Part shown: positions 1 through 12,500 of the stretch, piece after piece
Layout: every line of letters starts with the position of its first letter
Position numbering within the stretch: the stretch's first letter is position 1
Source: Tetragonia tetragonoides
Taxonomy: Eukaryota; Streptophyta; Magnoliopsida; Caryophyllales; Aizoaceae
Direction of reading: 5' to 3'
NCBI GenBank assembly: GCA_038025085.1
Contig: CM076141.1
Span: 16,618,001-16,682,000 of the forward strand
Length of the DNA: 64,000 bases
Notes under the pieces: generated by a model
Told to the model about the DNA's origin: nothing
Seen by the model: the letters and a program-made list of their open reading frames with translations, nothing else
Databases searched by the model: none
Program-made: the position numbers and the translations under genes

Positions 1-363
1 GATACTCCTAGGACGTCTTCTGAACTGTACTAATCTTAACTTGTAGTTGTCCGTTGGATACCTCTTCGAGAGAAGAAAGAATATAATTATTAATTTTCTG
101 TAGGGAATCAGTTATCCTATTCTAACAGTGATATTCATTCCATACTATCTATACCAAGTTGCATTTTACATCATACTAAACAATGTAGACCAATTCCATC
201 AATATAATCTGTCTCATGGTCTCATCGATACTAGCTAATCACTCATATGATTCCAATATCAGAAAGGGTGGTTGGTAATTTTCTTTCTATTTTATGTATT
301 CTATTAACCTTTGCAGTAAACTGATCAAGGCATATGATGTTGTTTATCTCTTCGATTAAACAG
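1..363 (+). other. Intron upstream of the first visible NLA/BAH1 exon
   Basis: No coding segment can be supported here. The stretch is AT-rich and ends in a pyrimidine tract and CAG acceptor at 361-363, so it is read as intron of the gene whose exons follow. The SPX domain and the first RING cysteines expected for this family must lie before position 1. Confidence 0.6.
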
Positions 364-1888
364 GACACAGTGTTTGACCCTGTTGCTCTTACTTGTGGTC
401 ATATCTTCTGCTACATGTGTGCCTGTTCTGCTGCCTCAGTGACTATTGTTGATGGACTACCGGCTGCATCTCCAATGGCGAAGTGTCCTCTATGCCGAGA
501 GGTAATCTAAAATTACTCTGTTATTTCTCACTTACATAGTTGTCAATTAAGTAAAACCATGAAAACTTATACAGTAGAAGATAGCAACATTAGAGGCAAG
601 TGCAGTTTGGAACAAAGGGAGTAACATTGAAATAAATATCACAAATTCAAAGTTCTTTTCTAATGGTAGGTACATAATCTATGTCTATTCATTAAGGGAA
701 CTAAACCAAGTCCACTTATACGCCCGGTAGACTGGTCGTTTCGGATTTTAATTTAAGGACATAGTTTGGTCAAAGATTAGGTTGACCCGACAGAACACTC
801 AAGGGCCTACTTTGTTATACTTCTACTAGTTGTAGAGGCATAGAAGGTGGCGTTCTTTTCTTTCTCAATTTCATTTGTTTATTGTCCCTTGATTTCAATA
901 GTATACTAAGAAAGTAAGAAGTAAACCAATGAAGTATTCATAAAAATTCCTTGCATGTTTCCTTATTCATTTGTCGTTGATTTCAGGCTGGAGTCTATGA
1001 AGGTGCTGTCCACTTGGATGAGCTGAATATACTATTGAGCCGAAGGTATGCTTCAATATGAAATATTATCTTTATTCTCCATGCAACTTCCCTTGTTCTT
1101 CGCCCCCCCCCCCCCCCCCCTTTTTACAGAAAAAGAAAAGAAAAAAGAATTTAACAATCTACTTCCCCGTTCACAACCGAATTTAAATCAAACCCAACAT
1201 AGTTGAGGTTGTTTTATTTTCAACCCTCATGACCAGGTCTACATCATGGGAGACACTTTCTCCCTAGTTCTTAAGAAGTTGAGAGGATTATCCCGGAGAT
1301 TTTTCTAAGCCTAGCTGACTGTGTTTTGGGTGTTGCTTCGTTAGTGTCTAGGTGTCGGATTGTTTTATGTTTCACTATGGATGTACTGATTGTAGGCTCG
1401 AGGGATATTTTTGTGCTTTGGTGTGGTGTGTGGAGCTTAGACTCGTTGTCATTTGAACTTCGGCTCCTTTTCCTTATTACTAAAGAAGTCTTAACTATCA
1501 AGAAAAAGAAGTTAGGGGGTACTAACTCCACTAGTGGGTTCCGAGATGGAGGGCTAGTGCAGGCCCTCCTTACTTGCATTAGGTTGGATATTAATCTTTA
1601 TGGTAGGTAAGATATTGTTCTAGCTTCTGATCTGATAACGTTTTCTTCTGAAAGAAGGACAATTGTTTGCCTATTTCATTCATGCTACTTCTTTTCCCCT
1701 ACTGAATGATCGTGTTCTTGCAAATTGCAATCCTTAATTCTGCGAGTCCCTAAGTCTTGTGTTTGCGTTGGTTTGTGTACAGATGCCTTGAGTACTGGGA
1801 AGAGAGACTTCCGTTGGAGAGAGCAGAGAGGGTTAAGCAAGTGAAGCAACATTGGGAATCCCTAGGCCGAGCTTTCTTGGGCGTTTGA
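364..1888 (+). CDS. NLA: SPX-RING E3 ubiquitin ligase, NLA/BAH1-like (3' exons only)
   Basis: Three coding exons are visible: 364-501, 987-1045 and 1783-1888 (stop TGA 1886-1888), all with AG/GT borders and matching phases (0, then 2). The joined reading gives the second half of a C3HC4 RING ([16 protein letters not shown], then KCPLCRE), followed by [18 protein letters not shown] and a C-terminus rich in charged residues ending [12 protein letters not shown]. This is the conserved tail of plant NLA/BAH1-type proteins, which have an N-terminal SPX domain and a RING that recruits an E2 enzyme. Arabidopsis NLA limits phosphate and nitrate transporter levels and affects salicylate-linked defence. 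The N-terminal SPX half lies outside the window, so integrity of the whole gene cannot be judged. The exons seen are intact. Confidence is high for the family and lower for orthology to NLA rather than a paralogue. Confidence 0.87.
1103..1120. repeat. Homopolymer C tract in the second visible NLA intron
   Basis: A run of 18 C lies in the intron between 1045 and 1783. It is a simple repeat prone to length error in sequencing. Nothing else is recognisable in this 737-bp intron. Confidence 0.95.
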
Positions 1889-3165
1889 AACAAAGTCGTT
1901 GCCAATTTCATCGGCCCTGCTAGGCAGATTATTGATTTTAGCGTGATATTTATTGATTTTCTGAAGCTGTACAGCATTTCACTTTGTGCATATCCATTTG
2001 AAGAGAAAGCCTTGTAACGTATTCAAGGGAGCATGTTTGTGAGTTGTAACATATTTTATACGGAGTAACATATTCATGGGAGCATGTTTGTGACATTTTG
2101 TGCTGCATGCACCAGGCAGTGGCCTAGTTTGCACTTAACAGGACTTGAAAGTACTCTCTGCTGTTTGCAGTCATTCATTGAGAGGGTCATAAACTTGCTG
2201 TAGCCGTATTGAGTCAAAGTGGACTTTTCTTGGCTCATTGGGAAACGTAAAGATTTCCTTGGGACGGAGGGAGTACAAGCCACATTCAGATAACCACCAG
2301 ATTAACTTAGGTTGGCTATAAAGATCACTTCCCTGTCAGTAATTCGAATAAAAAGTGCTATACTTTCGGACTGAAACAAAAAGTGCTATTTTCTTTAATC
2401 TTGATTTTCAGTTTCCCCTCTTTCTTTGAAGCTGACACGTTTTTGTAATCACATCTTGAGAAGTTGTAGTTGAAAAATGGGAGAGGAGAGAGATAGACAC
2501 GAACATTTTTGTATGTTTGTGTATAGTACACTATGTGTAAGCATAGTATTACCCGAAGTTGTATCCAAATCTTATGCTTGAAGTGGAACAATTGGTTGGA
2601 CTTTGTCCCATCTCATGTAGATGACTTTTTTTTTTGTACTAATTACATTCTGTATTTTGAGGTTCTATCCAAATCTAATACGTTTGGTATCCATACGACC
2701 ATACCTTATCCATATCACACCTATGTCCCATCTCATGTTAATTAGTCAAAAAATATATGATTGACAATGAGCAAGCTTATTATCCTATCAGAAAACTCAA
2801 GTTCTCCAATCTCCACAGCACATAAAGAATGTGGAGAACTAACCCTCCCAGTCCCAGCTACAATCATTTGAACGCATCTCACGTCACGCTACAAGAACTA
2901 AATCACCCAGGGGGCAGGCAACTAAAAGACTGAAATCATGAGATGCTGCATCACGAACCGCAAAACTGACATTCAGATAGCTATATCTAAGGCAAGCTGA
3001 TGAAACAAAATATATATATTGATCGACTGAACAAGACAAAAAAGATACAGTGGTTCTCTGTCTAAAGATTGTTCTCATCATACAACATATGAGGGGCGGG
3101 AAATAATTGGTTAGACTTAAAGTCCTTGCGTCAGATGAAAATGTCATGCAAGACTAACCTAAACT
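1889..3165. other. 3' flank of NLA and intergenic spacer to NOP16
   Basis: AT-rich spacer with no supported gene. At 2240-2275 there is a lone Stowaway-style end (GGGACGGAGGGAGTA), but no convincing partner end, so it is only a possible MITE relic. NLA and NOP16 are convergent, and both 3' untranslated regions should lie here. Confidence 0.5.
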
Positions 3166-5969
3166 TTACTTGCCCATTATCAAAAGATTTTTATCTTTGA
3201 ATTGGTTGTATCTTTTGCACAAGTTCTTCAGTGTGGCAATAGAATGCTGCATACTATTCAGTTTTGTATCCCGAAACATCCTCTGAAAGAGAACATTAAG
3301 TTTATGAGTGACAGAAGGAAAAAAAATCCAAGGAACAGGAATGCTACAAAGAGAAGTGTATTTGCCATACCTCATAGTCATCTCCGTACTTCTCGACTAA
3401 AGGACGAATATGTTCACGCTGCATTGCAGTTAGTGGCTGTAATGGTGCACTTTTGCCGTCCCTTCGCTTTTTCCCAAGTGCTGTTTTTAGGTCTGCATAC
3501 AACCAAAGATGTACTGTCATTTATGAAGAGAAGTTTTTTACAAAAATATATGCCTGATGAGGAGGGTACATGTACAAGTGAAGCGTACAGTTTTTCTTTT
3601 AGCAACACCTTACTTCTCTGTTCTAGCTCTCAGTCTAATGTGTACCATTCTTTTCAAACTCAAAAGCCAATGCTTCAGACTCCAGAACAATTATCAAGAC
3701 ATCAATTTTTACCAGGCGGCCTTATGGTGCTAAGACACAAACATTTTGAGCAAACACACCATGGAGCATCAAATCTCTACTAGGTCGGTAACAATTTCAT
3801 TGAGTTTTTACAGCATAGAGGCAGGTTAGTCGAAATCAATGATGGTGCAAGGACCTTTTGTTTTCGAAATAGTGATGCGACTCTCTTCAATAAGTTAGCT
3901 ACCCCTACCCCCAGACAAATGGCGCTTGTTCAAAGCAAACCAGATTAGTTTCTGTAGAGCCATTTCAAAAGGTTTACCAAATCACAACTGCAACACAATT
4001 CTCAAACACAAACGTAACCAGAAGCACCAAGTTTTCTAATAGACATGATAGTTTAGTTGCATTTCAATCAAGTTAAGTGGTCAACAAGTGAAATAATCAG
4101 GAACAAACAACCAACTTAAAGTTTGGGGTCCTACTCAGAAAATAACAAGGGAATCGAAACAAGGCCAAGAGGACAAAGTAATGAGCAGAAAGAAATACAA
4201 CCAACACGTGCCCTGGGTCTTAGGCATGAGAAAGAAAAGGAAAGAGCATCATTCTCAGCTGGCCGGACATGTAAGCAACTGGAATTTATGAATTCTAAGT
4301 TTCTAACTGCTTGATGGTTCTCACAATGGCTAGAGTCAGATTATGTATACATTGACATGCTTACATTCTGAGTTCATCACTTGCTAAAGTCCTATTAATT
4401 CTAGGTCAAACAACATAAAACATACAGCTGGCCAAGCAAACACACAAGGCTTCTAGTATAGTATTGCTTGTGAAACAAAAGTCTGCATCACTCAAAAGTA
4501 AGCAAAAATCTTAAATCTTAAGTTAAGAATTTAAGATTATTACCCCCCACCCATGGCTACTCTAAGACTGAGATATATATCCCCTGAAAGAAATGATGCC
4601 CTCAAGCAATTCAGATTCTCAGTAGCAAACACCTAAATACGGTCAGAAAGAAGCATGATATGCTTCCATAAGTACTGACACAAGCCCTCAGCAATAATTG
4701 GTTTCCCAACTTTTCTCACAAAGTTGTAACCATCAAAAAGATAGGTGCACGAAGACAAGCTGGAACTGGAAGTACATTGAATGCTCATTATTTATGGATG
4801 CTTCACAATATTTGGGGATTCATTCTATAAGTGTGGGTTAAATGCACATTGCTACAATTGATAGAAAGGTCCTAGAATCTCCACAATACTCCGTGTAAAT
4901 GTTGCGGTTCTCCATAATACTTCATACTACAGTCTAATCGAATCAAGCCTCCAGTGGCCCTCAGGGGACTCGAGCCTGGACCTCTGGATAAATCTCAGAA
5001 GTCTTACCAGCTGAGTGCATCAAATCCAAACAGGTAAATCAGCCACTTGCATAATACTAGAGGTTCAATTATCTATGGATAATGAGCAGCTCAACAAAAT
5101 TGGAACTTCCAACTTATCTTGGCCAAAAGACGCCAATCACATTACGAAATGCTTGCCTACAACAATCCCCTCCAAAGACACCGAGAACCCTTTCTCCCCA
5201 AATCAGAAGTGCATATACTAACAGACACCAACACAAAGAACCCCTTTTTTTCACAATACTCTATGACCAGAGCACCAGAGAGAAAGGAAAATCCTTTGAG
5301 TCCCATATCAGCTTCTCAATCAACCAAAAGTGAACCAACAACCAACTATAGCAATTACCCACAAAATTTAACCACATAGAAAACCCAGAACCAGCAAATA
5401 TATGATACCACACAAACAAACATTTGATCCAATCCCAAAACCAATTACACCCAGTAACTATAAAACATGAAGCAAACCAAATACACCCAATAACAACCAA
5501 ATTAGGCATTAACAGTTCTCAATGACCCAAAACATGAAGCAAACCAAATACACCCAACAACCACAAAACCAAGCATCACACAAACAATAAAACCCAAATT
5601 CACAAAACAAAAAACAACCCCAAAAAGAAACAAACCATCTTCTTCAAGTTCACTGCCAGAATCAATGGGCTCAAACTCATCAAGAGGCTCATCAGATTGG
5701 GGTGGAGGGACCTGAAGAGAATCGGTCTCAATAATATGATTAGTACGGCAACGAACACCCAACAAATTGGGATTCGAAACAACACCAAATTGCTTGTAAT
5801 TGCTGATAACACTGCCCTTTTCATCCCATTTTGTGCCTAATGGGTCAAGAAGAGTTCTTAGTTTTGGGGGGAGATTAAAGGATGGTTTGAAAACTCCTGG
5901 CTTTCTCTTGGGTAAAGCTACTTGAACCTTTGTTCTTGATGCCTTGTATTTTCTTCTTGATCTACCCAT
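3166..5969 (-). CDS. NOP16: NOP16-family ribosome biogenesis protein
   Basis: Three exons on the minus strand: 5969-5636, 3492-3371 and 3282-3166, with stop at 3168-3166. The donors read ATG/GTTTG and GAG/GTATGG and the acceptors GCAG and TTCAG, and the phases fit. The product is 190 residues, normal for NOP16. It starts MGRSRRKYKASRTKV, a basic N-terminus typical of the family. It continues through PPKLRTLLDP, the block YKQFGVVSNPNLLGVR, an acidic segment DSGSELEEDDLKTALGKKRR, and ends with the diagnostic RMFRDTKLNSMQHSIATLK and LCKRY. Known NOP16 proteins are nucleolar and act in 60S subunit maturation. The first intron is about 2.1 kb and contains a SINE-like insertion. The start is chosen because the family begins MGRS at this point and stop codons lie upstream. 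No lesion is visible. Confidence 0.92.
4840..5035 (-). mobile_element. tRNA-derived SINE-like sequence in NOP16 intron 1
   Basis: Read on the minus strand from about 5035 there is a tRNA-like head with an A-box-like stretch (CAGCTGGTAAGAC) and a B box (GGTCCAGGCTCGAGTCC) about 32 bp further on. The spacing suits an internal RNA polymerase III promoter. It is followed by a body of about 130 bp. No clear target duplication or poly(A) tail is seen, so the ends are approximate. Confidence 0.5.
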
Positions 5970-6065
5970 CTCTGTTTCTTTCTCTCTGTGGTGGGTTTAG
6001 GGTTCTAGGGAGGTTTTAGGGCAAAAAATGGAGAGAGATTGGAGGATTTTATGGGATGACAATTG
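5970..6065 (-). promoter_or_regulatory. NOP16 leader and proximal promoter with telo-box
   Basis: Directly upstream of the NOP16 ATG the minus strand has a CT-rich leader and a telo-box (AACCCTAAACCC, 5993-6004). Telo-boxes are typical of plant ribosomal-protein and ribosome-biogenesis promoters, which agrees with the gene's role. No clear TATA box is seen. Confidence 0.6.
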
Positions 6066-6229
6066 ACCTGATGAGATACACTACAAAGTTGGTATGAATT
6101 GGGCGGGCTTTTGCATAAAAGCAATACCCGGCCCGGTATCCAAGTGGCTATTGTTGGCTTGTTGCAACTAGGCCCGGCAAATTAGTCGGTTAGTTTTGTC
6201 ATGGTTAACAACATGTCTTGTGTGGACTT

Positions 6230-6466
6230 AAGGCTCGTTTTTTTTTATTGGAAATTGGAATTAGTAATTAGGAGAAACTGGACAAAACTGGTAAAAATGA
6301 AAAGTCTACCTGGTAACTGGGAAAAACTGGGGAAAACAGGGTCAAACTGGAAAAAACTAGGGAAAATTGGGAGAAAATGGGAAAAACTGGAAAAAATTGA
6401 AAATTATTTAATAATAATAATAACAATAATAATAATAATTAATAATATAGTACTGATAATAATATG

Positions 6467-6506
<40 letters not shown>

Positions 6507-6552
6507 AAAATGTTATTATTATTATTATTAACTATTATTAAAATTAATACTA

Positions 6553-6600
<48 letters not shown>

Positions 6601-6673
6601 AACTGGGAAAAATTGGACAAAACTGGGCAAAACTGGACAAAAATGGAAACCAGTTGAAAAGAACATGCCCTTA
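6230..6673. mobile_element. Tourist-like MITE swollen by (TTA)n microsatellite
   Basis: The ends are imperfect inverted repeats (TAAGGCTCGTTTTTTTT on the left; the right end read in reverse is TAAGGGCATGTTCTTTT), preceded by TTA/TAA as in PIF/Harbinger MITEs. Inside are short AAACTGG repeats on both flanks and a central (TTA)n/(ATT)n tract at about 6405-6598. Target duplication is uncertain. Confidence 0.55.
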
Positions 6674-6696
6674 GTCTACCGTGTACCAAGTAACTT

Positions 6697-7155
6697 TGAA
6701 GGGTGGCTCCAGGTGAAGTAGGGGGTGGCTCCAGATGAAATATGGGGTCGCTCCAGATGAAATATGGGGTCGCTCCAGATGAAATATGGGATGACTCCAC
6801 TATTAGAGGGGTGGCTCCAGGTGAAATAGGGGGTGGCTCCAGTTGAAGTATGGGGTGACTCCATTATTAGAAGTGTGGCGCCAAAATATATATTTGAAGG
6901 GTGTCTCCAGGTGAAGTAGGGGGTGGCTCCACTATTAGAGGGGTGGCGCCAAGTATAAATTTGAGGGGTGACTTTAGGTGAAGTAGGGGGTGGCTCCACT
7001 ATTAAAGGGGTGGCGCCAAGTATAAATTTGAGGTTTGACTTTAGGTGAAGTAGGGTTGGCTCCAATATTAGAGGGGTGGCTCCAGGTGAAGTAGGAGGTG
7101 GCTCCAGGTGAAATAGGGGGTGACTCCACTATTAAAGGGGTGGCTCCATGTAAAG
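6697..7155. repeat. Minisatellite of GGGTGGCTCCA-type units
   Basis: Imperfect tandem units of about 20-60 bp built from three alternating phrases: GGTGGCTCCAGGTGAAGTA, GGCTCCACTATTAGAGG and GGCGCCAAGTATAAATTTG. Open frames across it are repeat artefacts. It is about 0.7 kb upstream of NOP16 and abuts the (TTA)n MITE. Confidence 0.85.
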
Positions 7156-7159
7156 TATT

Positions 7160-9530
7160 GATCCACCATGGACTAAGTCCACACAAGTTTTTGTAAATGG
7201 CTAATATCGGGTTCGGGTCGATAAAAAGTTTATTCAAAATGAATTTTTGGGTCGATTTTCGAGTTATTTGTCAACTTAGGAAGGTTTTATCATTCTAGGG
7301 CAAGCATTGGACGAGTTTCGATGCATGTTCGATGAAAATGGGGAAAAAAAAAGTTGGCACCTGATGAGGGGTAAGGATCCTCTATTGTTCCTTCATGAAC
7401 CGCAGAAGTGTAGTTTATGTAATCTCACCATTGAATTGGAAGTCCTCTATTTTGGCCGTTGGATTGCAGGGGAGTTTATGGGGTTGGAGTAGAGAGATAG
7501 AGAGAAGACAAACTGATCCTCTGCTTAACCGCAGAGGATCCGAACTCCCTGATGAGATCGAATCTGGTTATTGGTACATGGTCGGGCATTTGTTTAAAAG
7601 CAAGTATTAGCAGCAACAACACCCTGCATGATAAGATTTTTAGTTCAGATTTAGGTTCCCTTTGATTTTAGTAAAAACAGATAACGATATGGACAATCAA
7701 GAGAGGTGTGAGACTGAGACCTACTCCAAAGTGCTGGATTTGGTCTCATGCTATTAGAGGAAAACCAACCATATGAGATGAGTTGGTCCAAACAATGACA
7801 CCCTTATCAATTGGATATAAAACAATATAAAGAAAGAAAACATACTCAGTCGGCGAATGTGACTTCTAAAGTAGTAAAGTCTATAACCCTCAAAAAAGAA
7901 TAGTAAAGTCTATAACGTGTAATGAAAGCTAAGTTTCAAATGTGGATGTAGAATATACTAGATATACTAATACCAAAAAGCAGGCTAGATTAAAATGCAT
8001 TTAGTTAAATTAATCTAGTTCTTCGTTTTATGGAGTCGCGTGGTTTAATTTGTCTGAAGAATCAATTCAACCAAAATTTAAAACCAATGGTGGAAGCCCA
8101 ACTTAATTATAATAGTTTAGTCATTTTATCCCCTAATACACTCGGTTATACATACTCACTGGCTGTGAATTGGGAATGATGCATGAGCTAAAACATCCGA
8201 TAACCTCAATACTCTATGCTAAAATAATTACAAATAGTGTGAACTTGAAATTGATCCTTGACAAGACACCATATATAGCACGTAAAGAGATAACAAACCC
8301 ACATATCTAAGGAGCAAGCATCCATGTGGGAAGATCAGGAAAGACACGATCACAAGAATGATTATGAACCATGAAAGTCTTTTATCTCTATTTCTCTTTT
8401 GATTTCTATCACGTGATTCATGCCCATTTAGAAAGGACAACACTTAACATGATTATACCTCAAGAAAAAGGGGGGAAAAGAAAGTGACTGAAAAAAAGGT
8501 AGAGTTTAGAAGTTTGAGTTAGAACTGTATGAGTAACCAAGAACGATATTTGGCCAATAGTATTCTTATTGTCTTATAGTTTTGTTTTGTTTTTTTTTTT
8601 ATTATTATTTTTGGTTAAGACGAGTAACAAAGATCCATGTGAACAGAATCGAATCCACATACGTTACACCAAAACTTTACTATTTTCTAGGAAAAATCCA
8701 CATGAAAGGCATTTGCAGAAGTAACTGAAAACATGGCTAATATTTTCCATAACTTGTAGCAAAAATCCATTTGAGAGGCATACGCAAGAGGGAACATGGC
8801 TTAATGGCTATCTTTATTTCATGACTCAAAATTTATGATCAAAGATTCACAATGTAAAGATATATCATGTGACAAAACATATGAATGGGATACATTGATC
8901 AATCCAATTCACTAAGTCGAGAGATGAAATCCCCTCCAATTAAAATGGTGTAATATTTGGTGTAGTGACTCACAAAAATCAAAATGAAAAAGATGAGTTA
9001 CTACACCATTTCAGTTGAAGCGGATCTCATCTCGTAGGTCGATGCTTAACATCATTATTCATGAATCCTTTCTTCAACTCGGCAAAATTACATTTTTTGG
9101 GTACATATTAAAGGGACTATGCCTCTTGAGTCTTGGCCAAAGTTTCCAAACACAAAAATGGCTTAGCTATTTCTTCCAAGGTCATCAATATGACGAATCT
9201 ATTCATAGCTACTCATGATCAACATGAGTCCATTACAGACTTGCTTATTAATGTAATGTTCTAATTATATGTTGTTACAACATGCTTGACATCCACTCCT
9301 CATCTCCAAATAACATAATCAACACCTTATCTTGATCGGTCATTTCTCAGCAACATACTCAGATGCCATTGTTGCTGGAGAGTCAAGGAAAAAGCCATGC
9401 ACTGTGATTCCAAAATTATAAACATCACCCTTCGAAAGAATGACGGTCAGCACCACAAAGCATTTGGTAAGGTGCATAACTGAAGCCTATAGTATCCTGG
9501 TCTATACTAAACGCTATATATGTCCTAGAG
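7160..9530. other. Intergenic spacer between NOP16 and ABCC4
   Basis: No gene is supported. There is a perfect 10-bp stem hairpin at 7515-7540 (GATCCTCTGC ... GCAGAGGATC), a T-rich stretch near 8585-8615, and an imperfect inverted repeat at 8943-9018 (ATGGTGTAA ... TTACTACACCAT). The last few hundred bases should include the ABCC4 3' untranslated region. Confidence 0.5.
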
Positions 9531-12500
9531 TTACAACCCAGATGATCGATTAGCATACTCTTGTACCAATGCTCCAAAGAGCGATGGCCTCTCGAGCAAT
9601 CGAGAGGGTGAATCAAACTCCTTTGCTAAACCTGCACATCAGATCATGTCATGTTAATAAACATAATGTAAGCGATTGTGGTATGTTGCTGAAGAGAAAA
9701 AAAAATTATCGTGAATTGCTGAGGCGACATAAGGCAAGCCGCGTGTAATACCTGCATCTACAACAAGGACTCTATCACAATCCATAACTGTAGGTATTCT
9801 GTGAGCAATGCTGATGATTGTACAAGCTGCAAAGTCCTCTCTGATAATCTTTTGAATTACAGCATCTGTTTGAGAGTCTACAGAAGCAGTAGCCTCGTCC
9901 ATAAACAAAAGCCGGCTTTTCTTCAGCATGACTCGGCCTAGGCAGAGAAGCTGTCTTTGCCCCACACTCCAGTTACCTCCATCATCAACCACTAAAACAA
10001 AATGTCGTAAACGATTACTAAAGCTTGAGAAGCAGCTAAAAATTAAGGAGGTTTCCGGTAATGAATTTGTTCTGTTTACCTGGAGCATCAAGTTTTTCAG
10101 GTTTAGAAGCCACCACGTCTTTGAGTTGACAACGTTCAAGACTCTGTAAAGTGTAAAAACAAAGATTATTCAACACAGTTCTGATGGATTATCTTTGTTG
10201 TTACTTTCAGTATAATCCTCTATTTTTACCTTCCAAATCTCGTCTTCTGAGTACTGGCCAACAGGATCAATGTTGCTCCGAACAGTTCCTTCGAAAAGAA
10301 CAGGCTCTTGTGGAATAATCCCAAACCGAGACCTAAGATCGTGGAGGCCTAGCATTGATATGTCAATGTCATCAATTATAATTCTCCCAGCTGTAGGCTC
10401 AACGAGCCTAAAGAACACTTGAATGAGAGTTGACTTTCCACTCCCAGTTCGCCCAACAACACCTATTTTCTCTCCTCCTCTAATGCTTAATGAGATGCCC
10501 TTGAGTACGAGAGGAGTGTTAGGTCTATACCTGACCTGTTAAAACAGGAATACACTAATCAGACGGTTTCAAGCAGCAACATAATTGACAAAAAGTACTG
10601 GTATTAAGATGCTCATATCTTTTTCTTTTGATTAAAAAAAAAAAGATATGAACATCTTTATATGGCATGTCGCCATATTACAGAAGGCCTATGGTTGGAA
10701 GAGGGAAAGTAATGTTAACTATGATCGAACCTGCAAGTCCTTCAGCTCAACATTGCCATTTGCAGGCCAATTTCTCGGAGGAAGGCGGTCTTTGATGGTC
10801 CACGCAGCTTCAGATACGATTTCTGTGAACTGTTTTATCCTCTCAACAGATACCATTCTGTTCTCCACGAAGCAGCTCATATATATCGCCCAGAAAAGCG
10901 TACCATTGAGGGACAGGCCATAGGAGAGTGCCAAACCAACATCCTCTGAATAACACAGCAAAAGATCAGCTGTGTTTCTGAAGTATCATAAACATTATAG
11001 GAAGAAACAATTTATTAATGTACTACTTAAGTTAGAAGACGAAACCTGGCTTAATGATGTTGCTAGGTAACAAGATCATGAACAGCGTTGAGGAGCAGAG
11101 GAGCAAGCTCCCTAGCAATTCCAAACGGAAACCTAGCCATTCATTCGAACCATTGTTGTGAAAATCCATGCACAGATTTCCGTTCACCCTATTCACATTT
11201 TCCTGAATGAACCCCTGCTGCTTTCTGAAACAGCGAATCGTCATGAAGCCAGAGATGCTTTCTGAGAAATGATGGATGACTGGTGCCTTTGTGATCGAGT
11301 CAAGGCGAGTTAATTCACGAGATGTTGCAAGATAATACCCCTGCAAACAGAAAGGAGATCTCTTGAACAGGCATTATATTGAGTATCCAAATTGATGCAG
11401 GCATGGTTCGAGAGCTGAATTCATCAGGTCAAAAGGTTGAAGGAAAGGGTAGTACTCTTACCCTGTACCAGATATTTAGCCAGCCTAGCGGAAACAAGAG
11501 AAACACGGTTGGCCAAGCATACTGACAAGTGATAATGATGATGCTAAGCAGTGTGATGTACATTGCAACTGTAAGGTTCATAACAAAAGGCACTAACACA
11601 TCAACGTTTGTCTGATCGCTAGAGGCCTATAACACAAGAAGAGTTTTCATGAGCAAAACATCAGTAGAGTTATTCCTATGTATATTTTTCCTGTATAATT
11701 TTGAAACAAAATATGGAGAAAAACCAAGGGCCTAAATGCTCACCCGACTTAGAATTCTTCCTGAAGGAGTAGTATCAAAAAAGGACATGGGAGCATGAAG
11801 AATGCTGTGGAGTATCCGGGCAAAGAAAATCTGGGCTGTCTTCAACCCAAATAGAGTAACGAAGAAGGCCCTTACGAGGATAAATACAATAGAAACAGCT
11901 GCAATAATAGCATAGATTTGAATGAAGAAAGAAGGATTGAAGGAAGAGGCGCGTTTTTCAGAGGTCTCATAAGCCAGCCAGTAATCACCAGCCATCAGAG
12001 ATGCTTGCCAAAAGATAGTGAGCAGCAAAACACCAGCTACACCCCACCATCCGAAAGCCTCCGTGCAGTAGTCCTTGTAGACGCGCAAACTAACTTTGCC
12101 GGTTTCTTTCTCCTCCTCCTTGATGAGCCTAGAATCTCCATGTACCGATTTGGATCTTACCATAGGACTGGTTTCACCATTTGCTTCACCATTTTGCAAG
12201 GCTCTAGGAGATTTCTGTTGTTGAGTAGAATCTTCTGAAAGTTCATTTTTGCTGCCTTCTTCAACAAGTTCCATAGACGTCTCGTGGGCAGCTACAAGGG
12301 CCTTAAAATCTGTGCCTGCTTCCAAAAGATTTTCATATTTTCCCGCTTGCACGATTGTACCATCTCTCATGACCTGTTCAAATATGTCAATGTAAGAGGA
12401 ATACCAGAGTGGGAACTGCAAGAGACAGATTATTACCGGATTGAAGTTTCAGCACATAAAAGAATGATGCTCACCGAGATAAGATCAACATTATGCAAAA

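Noticed and set aside
2240..2275. Complete Stowaway MITE in the NLA 3' flank
   Set aside because: One end is convincing (GGGACGGAGGGAGTA), but no matching inverse end or paired TA was found at a sensible distance.
3202..3783. 193-codon open frame on + overlapping NOP16
   Set aside because: It is antisense to NOP16 exons 2 and 3. The minus strand reading matches a conserved family with correct splice sites.
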